DNA of 6,970 nucleotides. Source: Desulfovibrionaceae bacterium (GTDB taxonomy: Bacteria; Desulfobacterota; Desulfovibrionia; Desulfovibrionales; Desulfovibrionaceae). Position 1 is the stretch's first letter, and each line of letters starts with the position of its first letter. Both the position numbers and the translations under genes were made by a program. The notes below the pieces were generated by a model. That model was not told the DNA's origin. It was given only the letters and a program-made list of their open reading frames with translations, and ran no database searches. Below, piece after piece: positions 1 through 5,323 of this stretch. The stretch spans positions 1 through 6,970 of the forward strand of contig JAGADT010000097.1 of assembly GCA_017613475.1 (NCBI GenBank), read 5' to 3'.

Positions 1-132
1 ACCTACATGGGCTTTGTGCTGACCACTGAAAAGCCCCTGCCCGAAGTTCCCAGCAGCTGCGGCGGCTGCTGCAGCTCCTGCGGAAGCCACGCGGAAGAAG
101 CTGAAGGCGGAGAAGCCGGCTCCGAAGCCTAG
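1..132 (+). CDS. C-terminal fragment of a protein with a Cys-rich, acidic tail
   Basis: The reading frame is open from the first base of the window to a TAG stop at 130-132, giving the last 43 residues of a protein whose start lies upstream. The fragment begins TYMGFVLTTEKPLPEVP, then has a cluster of five cysteines (SSCGGCCSSCGSH), and ends in an acidic Glu/Gly/Ala tail. The CxxCCxxC arrangement followed by His suggests a metal- or cluster-binding tail, but this is inference. I do not recognise the family. Codon use is GC-rich like the neighbouring genes. The frame stays open to a normal stop and the region just downstream holds a strong terminator at 219-262, which supports a real 3' gene end. 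Confidence 0.6.
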   Translation, partial: TYMGFVLTTEKPLPEVPSSCGGCCSSCGSHAEEAEGGEAGSEA

Positions 133-218
133 GGAGCGCTGGCCCTCTGCTTCGCCTGCTGCTCCCGGCGCTCCTGCCAGGTAGGCAGCGCGCAGGGCAC
201 GGCTTTTTGAGCGGATGC
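133..218. other. Intergenic region with weak inverted repeats
   Basis: No coding sequence is seen here. The stretch contains competing inverted repeats: GGGAGC (132-137) with GCTCCC (161-166), and GGAGCGC (133-139) with GCGCTCC (168-174). Neither is followed by a T-run. A run of five T at 204-208 has no convincing stem before it. I see no sigma-70-like promoter. The region probably forms the untranslated 3' end of the upstream transcript, leading into the terminator at 219. Confidence 0.3.
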
Positions 219-262
219 AAAGCCCCTGTCCGCCGGCATATCCGGCAGACGGGGGCTTTTTT
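219..262 (+). terminator. Rho-independent terminator, copy 1 of a three-copy repeat
   Basis: AAGCCCCTGTC pairs with GACGGGGGCTT (one G-T wobble). An inner GCCGG/CCGGC stem follows, with a short loop, and a run of six T ends the structure. This is a textbook intrinsic terminator for the gene ending at 132. Closely related sequences occur at 1612-1656 and 6777-6822. It lies only about 22 bases before the ribosome binding site of the ankyrin gene, so transcripts entering that gene from upstream must pass through it. Confidence 0.85.
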
Positions 263-295
263 GTGCCGGGTGACCATTTCATTTGGGAGGAACAG

Positions 296-1075
296 ATGAA
301 AAAAGGCCTTTTGGCTTTCCTGCTGGCATTGGGCGTTTGCGCGCCTGCCATGCCAGCCCTTGCCGGGACGGCTATCCCGGAGAGTGTGTTCATATCCTAC
401 TGCCGGGAAGGCTCGGTGGAAGATGTCGACGAGGGCATCGCGAACCGCGGGGACGTCAACGCGAAGGATGAAGAGGGGAATCCAGTCCTGATCATCGCCA
501 TAAATAACATCAGGCTGGATACCGCGAAACTGCTGGTGGAGAAGGGCGCCGATGTCAACGCTAAGGGCGCGGAAGGGAATCCCGTCCTGATCGTCGCCAT
601 AGACAATGACCTGAAGGATATCAGCATCGTAAAGCTGCTGATGGAGAAGGGAGCCGATGTCAACGCCAGGGGCGCGGATGGCGAAACGCCCCTTATGTCC
701 GCCGCGTTCGTGGGGAATCTGGAAGTCGTGAAGATGCTTGTCAGCAGGGGCGCCCAGGTCAATGCCGCGAACAGCTATGGCGAGACAGCCCTGCACAGGG
801 CCGCTTACGAAGGCCATAACGGCGTCATCAGCTTCCTCCTTTCCAAAGGCGCCCAAATTGACACCAGGCGGGATGACGGGTCCACGCCCCTGATGTACGC
901 CTGGAATCACCCGGAGACGATACGTCTCCTGCTTGATAAGGGAGCGGACCCGCGCTTCAGGAACAAAAACGGCGAGACCATACTGGATACCATTGAGACC
1001 CTTCCTGACATCAAAAAGGCGCTGGTCGCCTCAGGGACCTACGAGCGCCTCAAAAAAGCCGTGGGGAAAGAGTGA
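296..1075 (+). CDS. Secreted ankyrin-repeat protein
   Basis: The protein has 259 residues. Residues 1-23 form a Sec signal peptide: a Lys-Lys n-region, a hydrophobic core and an ALA cleavage site before Gly24. The mature protein is almost entirely ankyrin repeats: a degenerate cap at about 29-56, then units at about 58-90, 91-125, 127-158, 160-191 and 193-222, with a short C-terminal cap. Typical elements are visible, such as G-ADVNA, GETPLMSAA and GETALHRAA. Ankyrin repeats are binding scaffolds, so a periplasmic or cell-envelope protein-interaction role is likely; the partner is unknown. The ATG at 296 is chosen because GGGAGG (285-290) sits five bases upstream and a signal peptide begins there. 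An in-frame ATG at 215 would place coding sequence through the terminator hairpin. The second and third repeats are nearly identical (EGNPVLI-AI-N, then KLL-EKGADVNA), suggesting recent internal duplication. The gene appears monocistronic, with a small terminator just after the stop. Confidence 0.92.
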   Translation: MKKGLLAFLLALGVCAPAMPALAGTAIPESVFISYCREGSVEDVDEGIANRGDVNAKDEEGNPVLIIAINNIRLDTAKLLVEKGADVNAKGAEGNPVLIVAIDNDLKDISIVKLLMEKGADVNARGADGETPLMSAAFVGNLEVVKMLVSRGAQVNAANSYGETALHRAAYEGHNGVISFLLSKGAQIDTRRDDGSTPLMYAWNHPETIRLLLDKGADPRFRNKNGETILDTIETLPDIKKALVASGTYERLKKAVGKE

Positions 1076-1079
1076 GTGG

Positions 1080-1100
1080 GGGGACGATGTCCCTTTTATT
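1080..1100 (+). terminator. Small intrinsic terminator after the ankyrin gene
   Basis: GGGAC-GAT-GTCCC followed by TTTTATT, starting five bases after the TGA stop at 1073-1075. The stem is 5 bp, or 6 with a G-U pair, so it is short but has a T-rich tail. The same layout and downstream sequence recur after the flavin reductase gene at 5277-5306. Confidence 0.55.
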
Positions 1101-1110
1101 CGCCTGCAGG
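1091..1110 (+). repeat. Short repeat CCCTTTTATTCGCCYGCAGG, copy 1
   Basis: These 20 bases match 5287-5306 at 19 of 20 positions. Both copies form the right arm and tail of a hairpin directly after a stop codon. Here CGCCTGCAGGCG (1101-1112) is additionally a perfect 12-bp palindrome, a feature not kept in the other copy. Confidence 0.6.
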
Positions 1111-1221
1111 CGCAGGGGCTTTGCGTGGCAGCATCCAGGGAGGATATTGCCGCTGCGGCAGCCGTGGAGCGCGTATCCATGCCATGATGGAGGGAAGCGG
1201 CGGCTGCCTGCGCAGGAGTGC

Positions 1222-1256
1222 TTGACAAAGCCCGCAAAGCGCGCAACATGCATTAT
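1222..1256 (+). promoter_or_regulatory. Possible promoter of the small Tat protein gene
   Basis: An exact TTGACA is present at 1222-1227. The nearest -10-like hexamer, CATTAT (1251-1256), is 23 bases away, longer than the ideal 17, and the hexamer at the ideal spacing (AACATG) is poor. A promoter somewhere in this interval is needed because a terminator precedes it at 1080-1100, but the exact elements are uncertain. Confidence 0.25.
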
Positions 1257-1280
1257 ACGCAAACATTAAGGAGTTCATGT

Positions 1281-1550
1281 ATGAATAGACGCAGGTTTTT
1301 AGGTTTGCTGGCCGCCTGTGTGTTCAGCACGGGCTTTCTTGCAGCGGACGCTGAAGCGCGCCGCCACGATCCCGAATGGGAGCGCAGGCGCGAGTATGAG
1401 GCGATGAGGCGCCGCGAGGAGGAGCGGTACAGGCAAGAGTTCTACAGGCGCCATGGCTACTGGCCTCCCAAAGGGCACAGGCCTCCTCCGCCCCCGCCGC
1501 CTCATGGCCACAGGCCGCCGCCCCCGCCGCCTCCAAGCCGCAGCTGGTAG
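1281..1550 (+). CDS. Small Tat-signal protein with Arg/Glu-rich middle and His-Pro-rich tail
   Basis: The protein has 89 residues. It begins MNRRRFLGLLAAC, which fits the twin-arginine pattern RRxFL, followed by a hydrophobic stretch and a likely cleavage site near ADAEA (residues 22-26). The middle (about 27-61) is dense in Arg and Glu (EWERRREYEAMRRREEERYR) and probably helical. The C-terminus carries two copies of GHR followed by seven prolines (1473-1502 and 1506-1535) and ends SRSW. The ATG at 1281 is preceded by AGGAG (1269-1273) at seven bases. Exported proteins of this composition are usually annotated as hypothetical; I do not recognise a function. A surface, envelope-spacer or metal-binding role is conceivable from the His/Pro tail but unproven. 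The gene stands alone between two terminators. The nitroreductase at 4057 starts with a similar RRRFL signal. Confidence 0.75.
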   Translation: MNRRRFLGLLAACVFSTGFLAADAEARRHDPEWERRREYEAMRRREEERYRQEFYRRHGYWPPKGHRPPPPPPPHGHRPPPPPPPSRSW

Positions 1551-1611
1551 CTAAGGCTTTCCCCGGCCGTGCGTGCCAGAACATGTTCCATGCAGGAATT
1601 GAGCCCTGCAT

Positions 1612-1656
1612 AAAGCCCCCGTCCGCCGGTATGTCCGGCAGGGCAGGGGCTTTTTT
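1612..1656 (+). terminator. Rho-independent terminator, copy 2 of a three-copy repeat
   Basis: AAAGCCCC (1612-1619) pairs with GGGGCTTT (1646-1653), with an inner GCCGG/CCGGC stem and a run of six T. It lies between the convergent ends of the small Tat protein gene and the AraC-family gene. The minus-strand reading gives the same hairpin but only a short T-run, so it should act mainly for the plus-strand gene. A short hairpin (TGCAGG...CCTGCA, 1591-1610) precedes it. It differs from the copy at 6777-6822 at two positions over the 45 aligned bases. Confidence 0.8.
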
Positions 1657-1675
1657 ACGCCGTCGTTCCCTTGAT

Positions 1676-2632
1676 TTAACCGTTCCCGCGCAGATATTCC
1701 CGCGGCGCCGCGCCGAAATAGTTCCTGAACGCCTTATAGAAATTGCTATGGTTGCTGTAGCCTACCATTCCGGCAACTTCCTCTATGGAAAGCGTCGTTC
1801 CCTTGAGGAGGATGACCGCCCGGGCCATCCTTTTTTCCAGGACGATCTCTGAAAACGTTTTCCCGAATTTCCTGTGGAGCAGCCCCGATATGTAGTTCGG
1901 ATGGTAGCCGAAATGCGCCGCCGTTTCCGTAAGCGTAACGGAATCCGGCTGCGAATTGATATGCTGGACGATTTTTTCAAAGAGGCTTTCAGGCGCTGCC
2001 TTCGGCTTTTCCTGCCTCCAGCGCCTCGCGATATGCATGAAGAGGGAAAGCACCATCGGCTTGAGGATACGCTGGGAATCTTCCTTCCTGTCCGCGTATT
2101 CGACCACCATCAGCTCAAGGAGCGCGCGCACCGGCGAGCTTTTCCCGAAGGATAGATGGATGAACGCGTCGGAGAACATGTCGGTCTGCGGAGCAAGGAA
2201 GAAGCGGAACATGTCCGCATCCATGGACAGGGCGGGAAGGTATTCCCTGAAAAAGGCTTCTTTCTTGATATGGACGCCGATCATGACGATATCCCCGTCC
2301 TCGCTGTCACCGCGCAGGGCGTATCCGCTGAAAGGCTGGCCGATGTAGCAGTCCCCTTCGCGGACATGGATCAGGTTGTCAGATTTGGCGCTGAGGGCAT
2401 TATAGCCAAGGTGGTACGCGTAGTCGATGAAGAAGAAGTCCTGCCTGTGGAAGGGCTCGCTGATGTGCTTCCCCTTGAAAACGACGATCATGATGTCGTC
2501 TTTCGGGTTTCCCTGCCACTGGGACATTTTGTCAGGCGTGCCGTCAGCGAGGTCAAAATCCCGGAATTCCCAATTCAGGAGCGGCCAGTCATGCGCCAGT
2601 TTTGTAATCGCGCGCGAAAGCAGCTTGTTCAT
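1676..2632 (-). CDS. AraC-family transcriptional regulator
   Basis: The protein has 318 residues. The C-terminal 100 residues (about 217-318) carry the two helix-turn-helix motifs of AraC/XylS proteins. The first is around 233-256 (LTETAAHFGYHPNYISGLLHRKFG). The second is around 281-307 (LSIEEVAGMVGYSNHSNFYKAFRNYFG), followed by the family ending AAPREYL. The N-terminal region (about 45-125) has the short beta-strand pattern of a cupin-like sensing domain (FHRQDFFFIDYAYHLGY, HVREGDCYIGQPFSGYAL). The ligand cannot be told from sequence. The start at 2632 is chosen because AAGGAGG (minus strand, 2641-2647) lies eight bases upstream; longer in-frame starts would run across the divergent promoter into the dehydrogenase gene. 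It is divergent from the alcohol dehydrogenase at 2813, so control of that gene, and perhaps of itself, is the natural inference. Confidence 0.92.
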   Translation of the reverse strand: MNKLLSRAITKLAHDWPLLNWEFRDFDLADGTPDKMSQWQGNPKDDIMIVVFKGKHISEPFHRQDFFFIDYAYHLGYNALSAKSDNLIHVREGDCYIGQPFSGYALRGDSEDGDIVMIGVHIKKEAFFREYLPALSMDADMFRFFLAPQTDMFSDAFIHLSFGKSSPVRALLELMVVEYADRKEDSQRILKPMVLSLFMHIARRWRQEKPKAAPESLFEKIVQHINSQPDSVTLTETAAHFGYHPNYISGLLHRKFGKTFSEIVLEKRMARAVILLKGTTLSIEEVAGMVGYSNHSNFYKAFRNYFGAAPREYLRGNG

Positions 2633-2812
2633 GCCTCTGCCCTCCTTTTCCATTCCCGTCCATGATAATGAGAAATATGAGAAATTACCACTAAAATTAT
2701 TAAGATTTAGCCTTGCGGAGGCATCCTCTGGCCAGTAGCATGGCAAACATGAGGCTGGCGGCAGGAAGGCTGCCGCACTGAAAACAGGATGAGGCAAAAG
2801 GAGGCGCTTCAA
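2633..2812. promoter_or_regulatory. Divergent promoter and operator region between the AraC gene and the dehydrogenase
   Basis: This 180-bp space holds an AT-rich core at about 2661-2710, in contrast to the GC-rich genes on each side. The core contains a tandem repeat, GAGAAAT at 2670-2676 and again at 2679-2685, a 9-bp period, which could be an AraC-type half-site pair. TAAGAT (2701-2706) resembles a plus-strand -10, but no good -35 is seen at the right distance. The RBS of the plus gene is AAGGAGG at 2798-2804, and that of the minus gene is at 2641-2647. Confidence 0.5.
2758..2776 (+). other. Hairpin in the dehydrogenase leader
   Basis: GCGGCAG-GAAGG-CTGCCGC is a perfect 7-bp stem with a 5-base loop, located 36 bases before the dehydrogenase start codon and before its RBS. 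No T-run follows, so it is not a terminator. It could influence mRNA stability or be incidental. Confidence 0.35.
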
Positions 2813-3973
2813 ATGTATAATTTCAATTTTTACAATCCCGTCAAAGTGTTGTTTGGTCCCGGCAGGTTGAATGACCTTCATGGCGAACAGCTGCCCGGCA
2901 AAAAGGCGTTGATCGCCATTGGCGGATCCTCCGTTAAGAAATATGGCTATCTTGCGCGGCTGGAAAAGGAACTGGACAAGGCCGGCGTAGAGCACGTCCT
3001 CTTTGAGGGCATCCGCCCGAATCCTACCAGGCAGAATGTTATGGATGGGGCAAGGGCTGTACGGGACAATGGCTGTGATTTTGTAATCGCCCTTGGCGGC
3101 GGTTCGGTAATGGACTGCACAAAGTGCATTGCGCTCATGGCGGCAAATGACGGGGACATCTGGGATTATTCCCTGTCAGGAACCGGCGGGAAGAAGACGC
3201 CGGCCAACCCGGCGATCCCGATTGTATGCATTACGACCAGCGCCGGGACCGCGAGCGAGGTGGATATCGCCTCGGTTATCTCTGACGATGAAGCTGATGA
3301 AAAAACGGGCATTTTCTACCATTCCATGTTTCCCGTCCTTTCTGTCGTGGACAGCGACCTGATGATGAGTGTGCCGCCCAAATTCACGGCATATCAGGGA
3401 ATGGACGCGTTCTTCCACGCCACCGAAACGGTCGTGAACACGAAGGTCCATCCAATGGCGGAAATGTTTGCCCTCAAGACCATAGAGCTTGTCGCGAAAT
3501 ACCTGCCTGCCGCGGTAAAAAACGGGAACGACAGGGAGGCAAGGGCATATATGGCGCTTGCCAACACCTTAGCGGGCTATTACATGCTGTGCACCTCTGC
3601 CCATACCATTGAGCACACGATGGGCAGCTTCCATCCAAAGCTGGTCCATGGGGCCGGGCTTATCATGATCGCCCACGTCTACTACGATTTCTTTGCGGAG
3701 AAAAAGGCCGCCGAGGAACCCATGATCAAGATGGCTAAGGCCATGGGCGTGGAAAATCCGACCTCCGGCAAGGATTTCATCAGGGCGCTGGATAAGCTGA
3801 TCGCCGATGTTGGATGCGCTGGCCTTAAGATGAGCGATGAAGGCATTACCTACGAAGAGCTGGATAAGTATCCCGCGAAGCTGCATGAGGTTCTTGGCGG
3901 CGATACGTCAGCCGATCCCCTTCCCCTCTCAGATGGCGATTACCTGGCGATATACAGGAACGCGTACAAATAG
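2813..3973 (+). CDS. Iron-containing alcohol dehydrogenase, butanol-dehydrogenase type
   Basis: The protein has 386 residues, the usual length for group III iron-dependent alcohol dehydrogenases (BDH/YqhD-like), which interconvert alcohols and aldehydes with NAD(P)H in the cytoplasm. The N-terminal nucleotide-binding half shows IGGSSVKKYG (36-45), GGGSVMDCTK (95-104) and TTSAGTASEV (141-150). The metal ligands of the family align with Asp198 and His202 (GMDAFFHATE), His264, and His279 (LVHGAG); the additional conserved His268 is also present (AHTIEHTMG). All catalytic positions therefore look intact. The start is the ATG at 2813, with AAGGAGG eight bases upstream, and MYNFNFYNPVKVLFGPG is the typical N-terminus; an in-frame ATG at 2789 precedes that RBS. 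The physiological substrate, and NADPH versus NADH preference, cannot be read from sequence. Divergence from an AraC regulator suggests inducible expression, as for aldehyde-detoxifying relatives. Confidence 0.95.
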   Translation: MYNFNFYNPVKVLFGPGRLNDLHGEQLPGKKALIAIGGSSVKKYGYLARLEKELDKAGVEHVLFEGIRPNPTRQNVMDGARAVRDNGCDFVIALGGGSVMDCTKCIALMAANDGDIWDYSLSGTGGKKTPANPAIPIVCITTSAGTASEVDIASVISDDEADEKTGIFYHSMFPVLSVVDSDLMMSVPPKFTAYQGMDAFFHATETVVNTKVHPMAEMFALKTIELVAKYLPAAVKNGNDREARAYMALANTLAGYYMLCTSAHTIEHTMGSFHPKLVHGAGLIMIAHVYYDFFAEKKAAEEPMIKMAKAMGVENPTSGKDFIRALDKLIADVGCAGLKMSDEGITYEELDKYPAKLHEVLGGDTSADPLPLSDGDYLAIYRNAYK

Positions 3974-3993
3974 GCATGGGCAAGACGCGTTTT

Positions 3994-4016
3994 TGTTCCG
4001 CCTTTTTGGCGGGGCA
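3994..4016 (+). other. Stable intergenic hairpin without T-run
   Basis: TGTTCCGCC pairs with GGCGGGGCA (two G-U pairs) around a TTTTT loop, 20 bases after the dehydrogenase stop. The absence of a following T-run argues against an intrinsic terminator and is compatible with read-through into the next gene. It may act as a 3' stability or processing element; this is inference. Confidence 0.35.
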
Positions 4017-4056
4017 TGGCGAACAGGAAACTTTTCTGAATGTTCAGGAGGGTTGT

Positions 4057-4662
4057 ATGGACAGGCGTAGATTTTTAATCACTGGAGCGGCATACGCCGC
4101 GGCGGTCCTTGCGGCGCCGGGGATGGCGCTTGCCGGAAAGGGCGGCGCTGTTGTGCTCCTGCCCAAGCCAGTCATGAGTGGCGGCAAACCGCTCATGACC
4201 TGCCTTGCCCTGCGGCACGGCAACCACGCCCCGGGACGGGGTGAGGTGGGGCTGCCCGATCTGGGCGCCCTGCTGTGGGCCGCCTGGGGCATCAACCGCG
4301 AAGACGGCAGGCATGTCATCCCCACGGCGCTGAACAGGCAGCAGGTGGCTGTCTTCGCCGTGCGCAGCGACGGCGTGTGGGAATACCTGCCCGCGGAGCA
4401 CGCCATGAAAAAGGTGCTGGAAGGGGACCGGCGGGGTTCTTTTGATAATTCGGGGCTTGTGCTTTTGTATGCCGCGCCCGTGAAGGACCGCTTTTCGGCC
4501 ATGCATGTTGGCTCAATGTACCAGAACGTGGCGCTTTACTGCGCCTCTGCCGGGCTTGAGAACTGCGTGAAGGACCAGGGGCGCGGAGCCCTGGACAGGG
4601 AGCTCCCCCTGCCAGCCGGCTGGGAGACGCTTATCACGCAGTCCGTCGCTCCCGGAAAATAG
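4057..4662 (+). CDS. Tat-exported nitroreductase-like (SagB-type) flavoprotein with altered FMN motif
   Basis: The protein has 201 residues. It begins MDRRRFLITGAAYAAA, a twin-arginine signal with RRRFL at 3-7, and has a likely cleavage site after ALA at 24-26. The mature part matches small periplasmic nitroreductase/SagB-type proteins: LPKPVMSGGKPLM (35-47), LLWAAWGINREDGRHVIPTA (72-91), VGSMYQNVALYCASAGLENC (151-170), and a C-terminal LPLPAGWETLITQSV. Family members bind FMN and reduce or oxidise small substrates; the substrate here is unknown. The usual RRSxR stretch that contacts FMN phosphate is replaced by RHGNH (53-57), so cofactor binding may be changed. The start at 4057 is chosen because CAGGAGGG (4045-4052) precedes it and the Tat signal begins there; an in-frame ATG at 3976 would bury the signal. 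It lies 83 bases after the dehydrogenase with no terminator between, so co-transcription is plausible. Confidence 0.8.
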   Translation: MDRRRFLITGAAYAAAVLAAPGMALAGKGGAVVLLPKPVMSGGKPLMTCLALRHGNHAPGRGEVGLPDLGALLWAAWGINREDGRHVIPTALNRQQVAVFAVRSDGVWEYLPAEHAMKKVLEGDRRGSFDNSGLVLLYAAPVKDRFSAMHVGSMYQNVALYCASAGLENCVKDQGRGALDRELPLPAGWETLITQSVAPGK

Positions 4663-4676
4663 TGGGAACAAAGAGG

Positions 4677-4736
4677 TCAGGCAGCATAGATCCCGCCATG
4701 GGGCAGCGTTTCCCGGCGGGACGCGCGCCTGCCTGA
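4677..4736 (+). other. Structured spacer before the flavin reductase gene
   Basis: Nested inverted repeats are visible: an outer TCAGGCAG (4677-4684) with CTGCCTGA (4729-4736), and an inner TCCCGCC (4691-4697) with GGCGGGA (4715-4721). A further small hairpin, CAGGG-ACTG-CCCTG, follows at 4743-4756. None is followed by a T-run. The 122-base spacer therefore folds strongly between two genes of the possible operon. It could be a processing site or a leader control element; I recognise no known riboswitch. Confidence 0.4.
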
Positions 4737-4784
4737 AAGATCCAGGGACTGCCCTGAACATTATGGAGAAAAGAGGAAGAAGCA

Positions 4785-5276
4785 ATGAAGAAAATGGCAA
4801 AAAGCAAGCTCCTGTGCGTGCAGCCTGTGCCCAGGACCATTGTTTCCTGCAGGGACAGGCAGGGGAGGAACAACGCCCTTGTCGTTGGATTCACCGCGAA
4901 TGTCAGCCTGGACCCGGCAATGGTCATGGTCGGCATCGTGCCCACAAGGTTCTCGCACCACATGGTCAAGGAAAGCGGATGCTTTGTCATCAACCTGCCG
5001 AAAAAGGGGTACGAGAAGGAATATAATTACCTCGGGTCCAGGTCTGGAAGGGACGAGGATAAGTTCGCCGCCATGAACATCCAGTGGAAAGACGGCGAAT
5101 GCATAAACGCCCCGATTCTGACGGACTGCCCGGTAAGCATTGAGTGCAGCGTTGTCGAGAGCACCCAGCCAGGCACGCATGAACTCTTTATCGGCAAGGT
5201 AGAGGCCGTCCATGTGGACGAAGAATATCTGGATGAGAAGGGCGGCATCCTTTGGGATAAGATGGACCTCCTGTAA
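4785..5276 (+). CDS. Flavin reductase-like FMN-binding protein (flavoredoxin type)
   Basis: The protein has 163 residues and no signal peptide, so it is cytoplasmic. Its sequence follows the flavin reductase-like, FMN-binding domain over about 10-146: QPVPRTIVSC (13-22), GFTANVSLDPAMVMVGIVP (35-53), RFSHHMVKESGCFVINLP (55-72), and GTHELFIGKVEAVHVDE (130-146). Proteins of this length and pattern include flavoredoxins of sulfate-reducing bacteria, which carry electrons through bound FMN, and NAD(P)H-flavin reductases. Which activity applies here cannot be told. The start at 4785 follows AGAGGA (4772-4777) by seven bases; a second ATG at 4794 is possible and would change only three residues. It lies 122 bases after the nitroreductase gene and ends directly at a terminator, so it is the likely last gene of a dehydrogenase-nitroreductase-flavoredoxin unit. 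A link in flavin supply or electron transfer is inference. Confidence 0.9.
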   Translation: MKKMAKSKLLCVQPVPRTIVSCRDRQGRNNALVVGFTANVSLDPAMVMVGIVPTRFSHHMVKESGCFVINLPKKGYEKEYNYLGSRSGRDEDKFAAMNIQWKDGECINAPILTDCPVSIECSVVESTQPGTHELFIGKVEAVHVDEEYLDEKGGILWDKMDLL

Positions 5277-5296
5277 GGGGCAGTGCCCCTTTTATT
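5277..5296 (+). terminator. Intrinsic terminator abutting the flavin reductase stop codon
   Basis: GGGGC-AGT-GCCCC followed by TTTTATT, beginning at the base directly after the TAA stop (5274-5276). The stem is short but all G-C. Together with the following CGCCCGCAGG it repeats the module found after the ankyrin gene. Confidence 0.7.
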
Positions 5297-5306
5297 CGCC
5301 CGCAGG
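5287..5306 (+). repeat. Short repeat CCCTTTTATTCGCCYGCAGG, copy 2
   Basis: Matches 1091-1110 at 19 of 20 bases. As in that copy, it forms the right arm and tail of a small post-stop terminator. The flanking coding sequences are unrelated, so the similarity belongs to the non-coding module. Confidence 0.6.
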
Positions 5307-5323
5307 AAGCGCCCCTTGCAAAG

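Noticed and set aside
215..295. Upstream in-frame start for the ankyrin protein
   Set aside because: It would translate the terminator hairpin and put 27 residues in front of a clear signal peptide; the ATG at 296 has its own RBS.
1072..1269. Possible small gene between the ankyrin and Tat protein genes
   Set aside because: The frame overlaps the ankyrin stop and runs through a terminator, has no convincing RBS, and its composition is unlike a real protein.
1473..1535. Short tandem repeat that might suggest a CRISPR-like or minisatellite array
   Set aside because: There are only two units, in frame, encoding the GHR-polyproline tail of a protein.
1579..1588. Perfect palindrome GAACATGTTC
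   Set aside because: It lies downstream of a stop codon in a convergent region with no promoter nearby, and a 10-bp palindrome alone is not good evidence for an operator.
1874..2665. Plus-strand frames opposite the AraC-family gene
   Set aside because: They have no domain features and no RBS, and lie wholly antisense to a well-supported gene.
2633..2995. Extended N-terminus of the AraC-family protein, starting at 2995
   Set aside because: The extension would cross the divergent promoter and overlap the dehydrogenase coding sequence; the start at 2632 has an ideal RBS and gives the normal family length.
3976..4056. Upstream in-frame start for the nitroreductase-like protein
   Set aside because: It would place 27 residues before the Tat motif; the ATG at 4057 has a strong RBS.
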